A stretch of DNA of 64,000 nucleotides from Pratylenchus scribneri (Eukaryota; Nematoda; Chromadorea; Rhabditida; Pratylenchidae): assembly GCA_030063045.1 (NCBI GenBank), contig JAQSEB010000104.1:992001-1056000 (forward strand). Reading direction: 5' to 3'. Position 1 is the stretch's first letter; the number at the start of each line of letters is the position of its first letter. This document shows, piece by piece, positions 35,901 to 46,537 of this stretch. The notes below the pieces were generated by a model, which worked only from the letters and a program-made list of their open reading frames with translations, ran no database searches and was not told the origin of the DNA. The translations under genes and the position numbers were made by a program.

Positions 35901-38605
35901 AATATGCCCTAAAATTCACCGAATATCTTGGACCAATCCGCCAAATATTTGCCCAGTCCTATATGGTTGTTGGCCATTGAGGCGGAATTGTTGTTGTTTT
36001 GCGTGAATTCCTTTGGCCGATCCAAACATCAATTGGTCATCGTTTTGTTGGAATGGAGAGGAGGCAGGCGGCAGTCCATCATCTCCAATTGAGGAGCCAT
36101 AATTTGCATATAACATTCCAACATGGCGAATTGCCTTCAAATCAAACAAATCTCAGATTTGATATATTCAATTGATTTTAAAAATAATATTTTAATTTTA
36201 ACCCAAAAATGAATAATTCACTTCGCCTCCCTCCTCCTCGGGCGTCCATCTGGCCTCGGTGGAACATTTGCCCGGTGGAATTGCCACAATTTGTGAGAGG
36301 AATTCGTCGATGGCATCCGCCAATGTGTGGCGCTCCTCCGTGTGCAATGCCACTTTTTGGAATATCTTTTAGGGGTAAAATTGGATCAAAATGAATGCAT
36401 ATATAATTTGAATCGTTCACAATTCATTTGTGGTTTCTATCTTGAGAGATTGTAACTGTAGCCAAAAATGAATTCAAAAAGCGGGATAGAAAATTTTGAA
36501 GCCAGAATATGGGTATAATTACAAAGACTTATTAATTTGATATTATTATTTCAATAAATTTAGTTATTTTTAATGGTCACCTCATCCGAAAGCAACGCAC
36601 CCATTGCCCGGCCAATGCCGACAGTTTCGCCCGGGAAATTGTCCATGGAATTGAGTAGAATGAAAAGGAAACGGACTGGGATTGGGAGGTCGGGTACTTC
36701 AGGGTAGAAAATCTTTGGAACGATAAATAATAGCAATTGGTTATTCCATAATTACCGTTGGATATGAGAGTCGAACGAAGGCACTCAATGGCCTGTCCAA
36801 TGCACTGACATTGGCAATCTAAAGAGGGAAGAAAAGTTGGCAAAAAAGGGAATATTTTGCTGACCAGAATTGCGGCTGATTCCGTATTTGGTGGCAATTT
36901 TTTCAGCATTCTTTGGTCTGCCTAAATTCAAAATATATTATTGACATCCTTGAATCTATTCATTCTAATATTTGTTAAATTTTGTGTGAATTTATTCAAT
37001 ATAAACCCGTAGGCTAACATTTTCAAAATGTATTCCATCCTCGGAGCTGGAATCACTGCTGTAGGATTCGGAAGAGAAAGGTGGACCAGAATGCATGGAA
37101 TGGGAATCGGTGAAGCTGTTCCGACGAAGATGACCTTCAAAATATTAATTCAACAATGAATTTTGATGCGCCACCGACCATTATTCCCTTCAGCCATTTT
37201 ACGCAATTTTCCACCAATTAAGTGCAACTTTTGGGCAAACAATATTTCTTTGACCAAATTCTGGAGGCCATCCTCCTCGCTGATTTGGCCCTGTTCACTC
37301 CATTCCTCCACTAAAATGTCGCAAAGGCGAACGAATGTTGAGGCTCCACAATCCAACATTACGAGTCCACGTCGTAGGCAATTTTTGACCTGCAGAAGTG
37401 CGGCAACATTCAAAAGGGTGACATAGGGCTTGGAGAAACGAGTGCCACCGCCCTCAATACTTTGCTCAAATTTAATCCATCTTTGGAGGGAATATATTAT
37501 GATTATGGAAGGGCAATTTAGGTGGGGATTTAGATTAAATTATAGATGTGTCTATCAATGTTCGGAGGAAATTAAAATGTTTGTGAGAATCAAAATGTTT
37601 TTTTAAAATCAAAAGAACGAAACACACAAATAATCAAAATTTTTCCTCGTTAAATAAAAATAATTCCCTTTTCCTTTTATGCATTTAATGTTAATAATTA
37701 AGGTGGATTTCTATCCCAAAAGTTTTGGCATTAAATAAATTTTTGATGGTTTTTTGGTGCCCTTTCTAATCAATGTGCCTGTTTGTTTGTTGCCAAAAAA
37801 GTTGATGTTGGACGGGAACAATGCCCTCCTGACGTTCGGCTGCTTGTTCCGCCAATTCAGTGTTCAAATAGAGCATTTCGGCAAACAATGTTTGACGGGG
37901 TGCTCCAGAAGGGTCCAACGTTGAAGTATCAGAAATGCCAACACTCTCCAACAATCGACGAACATTCGCAATTGGACCTAGTGGAGAAGGAAGAGGAAAA
38001 TTATGATGAAATTTTCAATGGAACATTAATTAAAGTGTTCAAAAAACATAATGATTTCATTGAATTTTGTAGCATGAAATTTCCTTAAAGCTTTTATTAT
38101 TTATGTATCCGTCCAATTTATATAAATGAATTACCCACTAAATCACACTATCAGAATCCCACCATAGAGAGGCTCTGGAAATTATAAGCCCATGGGCATT
38201 TAATAAAGGATTTTCGGTATAAAATTTTAAGATAAAACAAAAAAGGCGAAGGCGACTGACTGTCAGGATGGCCACTCAAATGCACACTTTGGGGCATATG
38301 AAGGGCGTCGGCCAACAAATTGTCTGCAAAAATTGTGTTAGTGAGTCATTTTAATATTCCCGATTTCCACAAAAATTAAAATAAACTAATTATTAATAAA
38401 ATTAATTGTTTTCCTTTCGATTTTGTCCTAAAATGCCAGATTCTTTCCACTTCATTCGCCCTATTTTACTTTCGTCAGGTTGTTGCTGGCTGGTTTGGCT
38501 GACCCTTCCAGGGAAATGCATTAAGCTAGCTTTACGCCTCTGTTTTAGGGCATTGCCACTTTCCAGACATTCGGGACCATTCTTCAACCGATTCACTTGC
38601 GGCAT
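32960..38605 (-). CDS. SLC4-family bicarbonate/anion transporter
   Basis: Plasma-membrane bicarbonate transporter (anion exchanger or Na-bicarbonate type). About 23 exons: 38470-38605, 38261-38323, 37779-37977, 37179-37480, 37019-37134, 36865-36921, 36756-36818, 36581-36712, 36222-36365, 35920-36134, 35474-35813, 35247-35420, 35053-35110, 34954-35002, 34780-34864, 34496-34609, 34390-34452, 34218-34313, 33909-34025, 33742-33803, 33449-33691, 33274-33352, 32960-33217; about 1054 residues. The cytoplasmic domain shows [13 protein letters not shown] and [11 protein letters not shown]. The membrane part opens [18 protein letters not shown] and contains [40 protein letters not shown] and [18 protein letters not shown]. 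Intron 3 (37481-37778) uses a GC donor (AACAG|GCACAT); the end of exon 12 is uncertain (35247 or farther). The ion specificity cannot be told from sequence alone. Confidence 0.9.
37556..37675. repeat. Relic of the 26-bp minisatellite family inside SLC4 intron 3
   Basis: Degenerate ATGTTTGTGAGAATC / AAAATCAAAAG units are followed by TTAAATAAAAATAATTCCC, which resembles the flank of the two large 26-bp arrays (TTAAATCAAAACAATTCCC at 32772). It looks like a short or decayed copy of the same dispersed element. Confidence 0.4.
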
Positions 38606-39710
38606 TGGTGGTCAATGGAAATTGTAATTAATTGAAATAAAATGAATATTTGGATTGGTGGATTAAGTGAAATATCTTGGGGCAATTTCAAATAAGTTCA
38701 AAAAGCATAAAAAATTGTCGCGCATTAATTATGAGTAAAGAAGAATTTGGAAGAGGGGATTGAGATTATTAGGGAAAGTGCCTGCCAATTTTAATTCCAC
38801 AAGATAATCCTACGTCCCACCGGTCTTTTCCTTTCACTTTCTGCTGCGCTAATCGAGAGTCGAAACGGGAATAGACTGATGATGTGACTGTGATGTGATT
38901 GCCTCCATTTTCAAATGGACTTTTCCCTTCAACAATCGCACATTTCACACTAATATAAACCGCGCACCTTCCCCAATTTTTTCCACAATTTCTTTCGGTT
39001 GTCAACAATTTTCCCACCAAAAATTGCGCATGTCGACTAATGGAAATAAATAAAAAAACAATTTATTATGAGATTAGTGAATGGGGCATCTCATTCATGA
39101 CTGTTCGTTGTTGCTCATTGGACAATGAAGTCGATTTGTTCAATATTTATAAATGAATGAATTGATTTTAGGTTGCGCAAATGATTGGAATTATGGGGGA
39201 AAAGGATTGAATTTGTTGTTTTTCAAGTTTCAACCGTCATTTTGCCTTAAAATCTTTCAATTAATTCGCCTTTGATTTGAAAAACCATTCTTTCAAATCA
39301 GAAATCACTTATAGTAATATTTGTGGAATTCTTTTTTTTTTGAACCACTTTTGGATGTAAAACAAATTCCCTTGGGCTTCGATCTTCCATTATTTGTTCA
39401 TTTGATTATTATTAGCTTTCCTTGTATTTCTTCTATGATCAAAATAAAGGTGGCAAAATTTTATTCAAAATTAAATTACGATTGATGATGGTGTGCACAT
39501 AAAATGGAAATATTTGTTTAAAATGAAATTTGAACAAATTGAAAATATTAGAGAGAGGAGCATCAAATTTGGGGAATTTTGTCATATTTTCTTGAAATTA
39601 ATTAAACAATAAAGAAAGGAGGAGTGGGAAGAGGGAGTATCAATTTAAATTAATGTTCGCTGCCATTTTTTTTATTTTATTTGCTCATTTCATTCTACTA
39701 TAAAGGCGGA
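38606..39710. other. Intergenic region upstream of the SLC4 gene
   Basis: About 1.1 kb between the SLC4 start and the 3' end of the zinc-finger gene. It is presumed SLC4 promoter. An 83-codon open frame at 38769-39020 (minus) has no similarity I recognise. Nothing else seen. Confidence 0.5.
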
Positions 39711-42700
39711 TTATTGGCCAACATTTCCGCCACCGCCTTCCTTGTTGTTCAATCCAAATAGACGGGCGCATTCATCGCGCAATTCACCTAAGAAAGCTTC
39801 ACGTTGATCCATCAAAAGGGTCTCGTCCCCAGCATGGTAGAATTTGGCATGACGAACTGAAAAAAAATGTTCATATAAATGAGTTTTAAAATGGATAATA
39901 CTGACCGGCATAACTGCGCAAATAATTCTCAAATGGTTTATTGCAACTGACGCAACGGTAGAGTGGCAAATGGAGATGCCTGAATGAATGAGTGAGAAAA
40001 TTGGTATAATTGATTCAGTCCCATTAAATTACTTGGTGTTGACATGGTTAAGCATAATCCATTCTTGATTGATCACTTGGTCACCGCATCCCTCACACAA
40101 AATTGTCTTATGGGCCTTCATTTGTTCCGTCGATCCACTTGCACTTGATGTACCCGGTTGGCCATTGCCAGAAGCCATTTTTCCAGATTGAGTCAATTTT
40201 TCATTGTTCATTAAAAGTTGTTGTTGATGTTGGGAGGTTCGAGTTAAATCGACGATTTGAGCGAGAATAGAATTGGGCGTTTGACGGGCTGCCAACTTCT
40301 CATTAGAACCTAAATAGTTTGATAAATCATGTTGTGTTATCTCAAAAATTCAAGGGAAAAGGGGAATTGACTTGATTGAATGAGAGAAAGAATACGGTAT
40401 TCCGGAAAGTGTTTTTTTATGTTCTGATTTTCAATGTTTTGTTTATGTTCTGATTTTTTATGTTTTGTTTATGTTCTGATTTTCAATGTTTTGTTGTTGT
40501 TCTGATTTTCAATGTTTTGTTTTTGTTCTGATTTTCAATGTTTTGCTTATGTTCTGATTTTCAATGTTTTGTTTTTGTTCTGATTTTCAATGTTTTGCTT
40601 ATGTTCTGATTTTCAATGTTTTGTTTTTGTTCTGATTTTCAATGTTTTGTTGTTGTTCTGATTTCCAATGTTTTGTTTTTGTTCTGATTTTCAATGTTTT
40701 GTTTATGTTCTGATTTTCAATGTTTTGTTTTTGTTCTGATTTTCAATGTTTTGTTGTTGTTCTGATTTTCAATGTTTTGTTGTTGTTCTGATTTTCAATA
40801 TTTTGTTGTTGTTCTGATTTTCAATGTTTTGTTTATGTTCTGATTTTCAATGAATGTTTTATTCTGATTTTCAATGTTTTGTTTATGTTCTGATTTTCAA
40901 TGTTTTGTTTATGTTCTGATTTTCAATGTTTTATTCTGATTTTCAATGTTTTGTTTTTGTTCTGATTTTCAATGTTTTGTTTATGTTCTGATTTTCAATG
41001 TTTTGTTCTGATTTTCAATGTTTTGTTCTGATTTTCAATGTTTTGTTCTGATTTTCAATGTTTTGTTCTGATTTTCAATGTTTTGTTCTGATTTTCAATG
41101 TTTTGTTTTGATTTTCAATGTTTTGTTTATGTTCTGATTTTCAATGTTTTGTTCTGATTTTCAATGTTTTGTTGTTGTTCTGATTTTCAATGTTTTGTTT
41201 ATGTTCTGATTTTCAATGTTTTGTTTTTGTTCTGATTTCAAGAAAATGTTCTGATTTTTTTGTTTTATTCCGAAAAGTTAATTTTATACTTTTGGAAATT
41301 AAAAAGAGATAGAATGCTTTTAATGTATAGAATTATATTTTTCTAATTCTAAAATAAATATAAAATTATTTTGCAAATTAAATATATTTAAGAGAATTTT
41401 TGGAAAGTTTGTTATTTAAAAGCGTGGTTAAAAATCCGTCAATTCAGTTATTATTATGGTTTATTATTTAATATTCAAATTTAAATAAACTAATGCAAAT
41501 GTACCTTCGCCATCCGCCGATGCCCGTCCATCATCGTCCACCACCACCACATTCATGTTCATTTCTTCGTGGTGCTCCTCCTCCTCTCCATTTCCGCCTT
41601 TAGCTTCTTCGCCTCCATCCATTGCCCCCTCCAATTTGATCATTTTGATAGGTCTTCCATTCGCCATTTCATCCGGCACCGAATCTTCCTCAACGTTCAC
41701 GTTAAAACTTTCATTCAAACTGTTGTTTTCCATTTTTTGCCCATTTCCCTCAATGTTTTGTTGTTGAGGCGGTGGGGTCGGTGTGTCCTCCAAACCACGC
41801 TTGGCCAAATTGAAATATTCACGGCGATGGCGATTCAGCGTTGGGAAAAGTTTTTCACTGTTATTCTCAATCAACGTTTCATTGCCACCTGTTAATTTCA
41901 TTGGTTTTTGGTTCATAATTTATTTTTAAAACCCTCAAAATTTACCATGTCTTTGAGCATGACGAATGGCCGCCGATTTGTTCCACTGGAATTCCTCCCC
42001 ACAACTTCGGCATTTGAACATTGCCAAATGTAAATGTTTCACATTGACATGGTACATCAGTGAGGTAGAACGATTGACGACCATTTGTTTGCAAATTTGG
42101 CATTGCAATTCGACGGGACGACGGCTGCTTCTGCCGGAGGAAATCGAAATGTTGGGTGTCACCATAATATTTGATGATGAAGAACTGTTGGAATTGGATA
42201 AAATATTAAATTTTGATAATATTTTTTCGTTTTTTCTTGTTTTATATTTAAATTTATGTTTTGAAATAACTAAAAAAATTTTGCCTCACTGTGGACTCGA
42301 ACTTTTATCAAAATATGCAAAGATATAGCACAACCGACTGCGCCAAATAGGATTTTTAAAAATTAAGTTTGATTATTTTCATTTTATTGCCTCTAACAAG
42401 GGATGAGTTTGGGTTTTTAAAACACTAAATCGGAAATCATCATTGAATTTAAATTGAACAAAACTGGTTTGGAATTTGAATAAAGAAAATTCTCGACCTT
42501 TTTGGATAAAAAAAAACACTAGAGAATTGATCTTTAAATGTACAAAAAAATATTAAAACTAACCCATTCTGTTTATGAGATAATGCACTGCCTCCCCCAA
42601 CATTAACAGGTGTAATATTGTTGACCACTGAAATTGGAAGTGCCTGCGCTTTATGTGCCAAAAATGAAATTTGTTCTGGTCCGCCAGATTGTTGGGCCTG

Positions 42701-43783
42701 GGTTGTGATGAATTTCTCTGCATTTTTTAATATTTTAATTTTATTTCCTATTTTTCTCACCAATTCCTCGTGAAGTTGGTACATCGTTGGCGGTTGTAGT
42801 CACTTCGGCTGCATACAATTGATCAAAATGGGAAAGTGCGCCTCCATCAACTTCAGGTTTTATTTGCTCCAACAAATTGCCAATCAAATTTGAACTTCCG
42901 ATCGCATCATAGCCATCTAAAATTTAATTTTAAATAAAATTTTAATTAAATCTCTCTAATTAATTCCATCAATTTACCATTATCCGCTGCTGTTCCAAAA
43001 TCCGATTGATGATGGCGAATGTCGGCGACCGCCGTGCTGGACAATAATGGCCCACCATGTTGTTGTTGGAATATTTCCGAATGAGCAGCACGAATTTTGG
43101 TGGAATTGATGAATTCATTATCGTGCAAACGGCTTTGATAATGCGAAGTGGTTGATGAAGCACTTGGATAATCGCCTCCAATGATATTGCGACTAAAATG
43201 TAAATAAATAATATATTTTTATATTTAATGGTTTTTCACAATTAATAATTCCATTCTTTTGCTTATTTTAAATAAAGAGATAAATGCAAAAGTCCATTAA
43301 AAATGAATAGTCAAAAATATAAAAGAAAACCAGCCAAATACCCACCTAATTCTCCCATTCCATTTCCCAAACATATACTCAATATTCAATAATAAAATAT
43401 CCCTTTTTCTTGTCTCTAACTCACTTTGCCAATGCAATTTGGTGCTGCCCCGAACTAACATCCGAATGGCGAATGCAGCGCTCAAGAGCATCTCGAATTT
43501 TTTGCTTTTTCTCATAAATCTCTCGGCTCACTCGATAGCGAATCTGAAAAATAAAATATTAAATGAATATAAATGAAATATTTAATAAACTCACAAAATA
43601 TTCAACCAGACCATGATCCTCTTCATAATGGCGTTTGATGGCAAATTCTGTCGGAAACTTAGCAAATTTGCATTTTTCGCATTCAAATGGCAAACAATTA
43701 TAATGGTCGGCAGAAATATGGGCCTCCAAATCATCGATGCCAGGAAATTCGTCCGTGCAAATTACACATTTTGCCGAGGACAT
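39711..43783 (-). CDS. Multi-zinc-finger (C2H2-like) nuclear protein
   Basis: Probable DNA- or RNA-binding regulator; orthologue not identified. Ten exons: 43595-43783, 43425-43543, 42978-43192, 42761-42916, 42564-42717, 41946-42184, 41505-41888, 40033-40309, 39906-39979, 39711-39856. They give 650 residues with all phases consistent. The N-terminus has two Cys2-His2-like fingers (CVICTDEFPGIDDLEAHI…H and CEKCKFAKFPTEFAIKRHYEEDH). The middle is low complexity. A pair near residue 295 reads CQICKQMVV…MYHVNVKH and CRSCGEEFQWNKSAAIRHAQRH. Then comes an acidic stretch with poly-Val (NVVVVDDD). A C-terminal pair reads CEGCGDQVI…LNHVNTKH and CVSCNKPFENYLRSYAGQVRH. The repeated LxHVNxKHLxLxxxxC arrangement suggests an internal duplication of the two-finger module. 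Intron 7 (40310-41504) contains a minisatellite. Confidence 0.82.
40420..41245. repeat. Minisatellite, 26-bp unit, within an intron of the zinc-finger gene
   Basis: Around 35 copies built on TTCTGATTTTCAATGTTTTG, with GTTATG, TTTTTG or GTTGTTG-like spacers giving 26-bp units and 20-bp short variants. On the minus strand it is the same satellite as at 31860-32757. The left flank (40384-40410) contains TACGGTATTCCGGAAAG, matching the right flank of that array. Confidence 0.95.
42286..42355 (-). pseudogene. tRNA-like sequence inside a zinc-finger gene intron
   Basis: On the minus strand an A box (TGGCGCAGTCGGT) and a B box (AGTTCGAGTCC) stand at tRNA spacing. Stems are poorly paired and no clear anticodon stem forms, so this is probably a decayed tRNA or a tRNA-derived repeat. 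Confidence 0.35.
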
Positions 43784-44531
43784 TTTCTTTTTAATAAATT
43801 TAGAAAATCTAAATTTTTATAAATATTTAATTCGTAATATTTGCCAACTATAATATAAAACCATAGAAAAAAAGGAGGAGTAAAAGCTAAAAGTGGAATT
43901 TATGTCCGTACTCCGTACTACTATCAACATTATGGCTAAAAATGCTTTGCTCCACCATGGGCAAGGATGGTGTTTAGGAAAATGAATCAATATAGATGTG
44001 CTATTCGGCTATGAATTGAATAGAAGACCTAGAGAATGTGTAATAGAAGAAAGAGTGGATGGGAGGATTGGTGGTTGTATAGATGGAATAGGAGAATAGC
44101 ACTAGAGGACTAGAGCATTGGATAGTCGCCGCAAGGCAAATTCCCAATAACAAATTTTCCATTATGTTCTAAACCTCGTTGTTGGTGTAGTGTTTGGGTA
44201 GCAGCAGTAATAAAAATTGGGTTGGTCATGATGGTGGTTCTTTCCTATGCCATTTTACGATTAAACATAAGATGGAAAATGGAATAATTATAAAATCATG
44301 GGTTTTATTCCCCATACATTAAAATTAAAAGTATGTAAATAATAATATAATATCAACCAAAAGAAATATTCTTGAAAAATGCTTTTATAAATTAAATTGA
44401 ACATTATTATTTAACCTATTACTATGAGAGGTAAAATGCAAAATCACAATATTAATTAATAATAAATAAATCATATAGTGAAATTGGCATTGAATTTAGG
44501 GAATATGCTTCATTTTTCTTCTTCTTCTTTT
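43784..44531. other. Intergenic region upstream of the zinc-finger gene
   Basis: About 750 bp between the zinc-finger gene start and the cyclophilin 3' end, both minus strand. Presumed promoter; no gene or repeat seen apart from short GTCCGTACTCCGTACT-type direct repeats near 43905. Confidence 0.5.
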
Positions 44532-45331
44532 TTAAAGCACGCCTTCACGGGAAACCTTGAATGGTTCCGGCACAGAAATTTCTTTAAAAATTTAAATTAA
44601 TGAATTAAAATTAAAAGGAATTGACCTCCCGAATTAACGATGACCACTTCCTTTTTGGGTCGATCACCGGCGCCAGTCTCACCATCTTCAATTTGACGCA
44701 CAATATCCATCCCTTCGAGGATTTTACCGAACACTACATGTCTAAAATAGCAATTAAATAATTTCAAATTATTGTATGAATTAATCAAACCTTCCATCGA
44801 GCCATGGAGTATGCACAGTTGTAATGAAGAATTGTGAACCATTGGTGTCGGGACCAGCATTGGCCATACTCAACCAACCGGGCCCATAATGATGCAGACG
44901 GAAATTCTCATCATTGAAGCGCTCTCCATAAATTGATTTTCCGCCAGTTCCATCGCCACGAGTGAAGTCGCCACCTTTTTGAAATTTTAATTTGAATATT
45001 TAAAATGTGATGGAAAAAACCTTGAATCATGAAATTACGGATGACACGATGGAATTTCGATCCCTTGTAGCCAAATCCTTTAGTGCCCTTTGCAAGTTCC
45101 AGAAAATTTTCCGCTGTCCGGGGGACCACCTCGCCAAATAATCCAATCACAATTCGGCCTTTGCTTTCGCCGCCAATTGAAATGTCGAAAAATGCTTTAT
45201 GCGTCACCCGTGGATCCTCCTCTTCTTCGGCAAAACTAGTCGACTGAACAAAAAATGAATTTAATTTGGCAAAAAATTAATCTTACCAAAAATGTGACAA
45301 GAACAAAGGCCAATTTAAGTAAAACTGCCAT
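44532..45331 (-). CDS. PPIB-like (cyp-5 type): Peptidyl-prolyl cis-trans isomerase, ER-type cyclophilin B
   Basis: Folding catalyst of the endoplasmic reticulum. Five exons: 45287-45331, 45021-45243, 44791-44974, 44626-44741, 44532-44581. They give 205 residues. The N-terminus [15 protein letters not shown] is a signal peptide, followed by an acidic EEEED stretch. The isomerase domain is complete: [39 protein letters not shown] with the catalytic Arg in [20 protein letters not shown], and [17 protein letters not shown] with the active-site Trp and His. The C-terminus (FKVSREGVL) lacks KDEL, as in other secretory-pathway cyclophilins. The start at 45331 was chosen for the signal peptide. Confidence 0.95.
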
Positions 45332-46537
45332 TACACTATAAATAAATAAAAGAATTATTTAAAAAAATTGAATTGAACGTACATAATAAATATTAAAATT
45401 TTTATTATTTTCAACAAAATTTTTTGATTTCTTTTTATTATTCGAGTGATGGCCATTTTTAATCCTTTTCATTAATAATTCTAACCGAGCCAAGTGAATT
45501 TTTGGATTTATTTCTATGAAAATGGTTACACTTATAAAGCAGAAGGATAGAATATGGAGGGAGAGATGGGGAAAAATATTAGGGAATAATTTGTTTTAGG
45601 CTATTCGCATCCAATCAAAATTCAAAATCCATCCTTACTTGCTGTTCAATTCTCAATAAAATAAATTAAATATCATAATGATAATGAGTAATTGACTATC
45701 CTAATTTTTTTGAAAAATAAAAGCTTTGGACAGAAATAAATTACAGAATAAATATATTTTGACTGCTATTCGGGAGGGAATCTACTTTGTTTATTTATAA
45801 AATAATTTTGGAAATAATGAGACTGAGACCTTCCATATAAATTATAAACTTTTGGCGTAAGTTAGTGGAAAAAGCTCCCATTTTTAAAATAAATTTTCCA
45901 CGTCGACATTAATATTGTATATTTATTAGTTTGGTTACCTTTATATTGGGACTGGTGGCGCTGCCTGATACGCTAGTGCGGAAAGTGAAGAGGTCGACCA
46001 CTAGACCGCCGATGGGGTGTTGGTCGCTTTAGAGTTTGAGGAAAAGAGGAAATGGCTGGGAATTGAATGAATTGAATAGAAAATTGGAAAATGGGCGGAA
46101 CAAAGTACCTTTTTTTTCATTCTCGGTCAGCAAAATGGCTCTTGAAATATGACCGATCGAAAAATGGCCCAAGGTCACTCAAAAAAGCAAATATCGACTG
46201 AAAATATGAAATTGAAATATGAAAAATTTAAATCATTTTTGATATAAAATAGAACAAAATAATCAATCAACCCAAAAAATTAAATTAAAGAAATAATAAA
46301 TTTATTTGTCTGGTAAAAAGTGTTGGTGGAATTATGTGAGAGATGGTCGATGAAAAATGTGATTTTGATTGTTTGATATACAATTTAAATATAAGAATGA
46401 AATAATGGTTGAAATTCAAATAGTCAAACAACAAAATAATTCTTGAATTTCATCAATTTTCATCTGAATTTATCCATCGCCCAAAACAATAGCAGAAAAT
46501 CCTCTCATCCATTTCCGTCGATTGCATCCTCCCTCCC
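45332..46537. other. Intergenic region with a short GC-rich structured island
   Basis: About 1.2 kb between the cyclophilin start and the AP-2 3' end. AT-rich except 45950-46025, where a GC-rich island includes the inverted pair CTAGTG/CACTAG around 45980-46010. No coding frame supported. Confidence 0.5.

Noticed and set aside
38402..38469. Longer SLC4 first exon ending in a GC donor after TCTG
   Set aside because: A strong GT donor (GAAA|GTAAAA) at 38469 gives the same phase, so a GC donor is not needed there.
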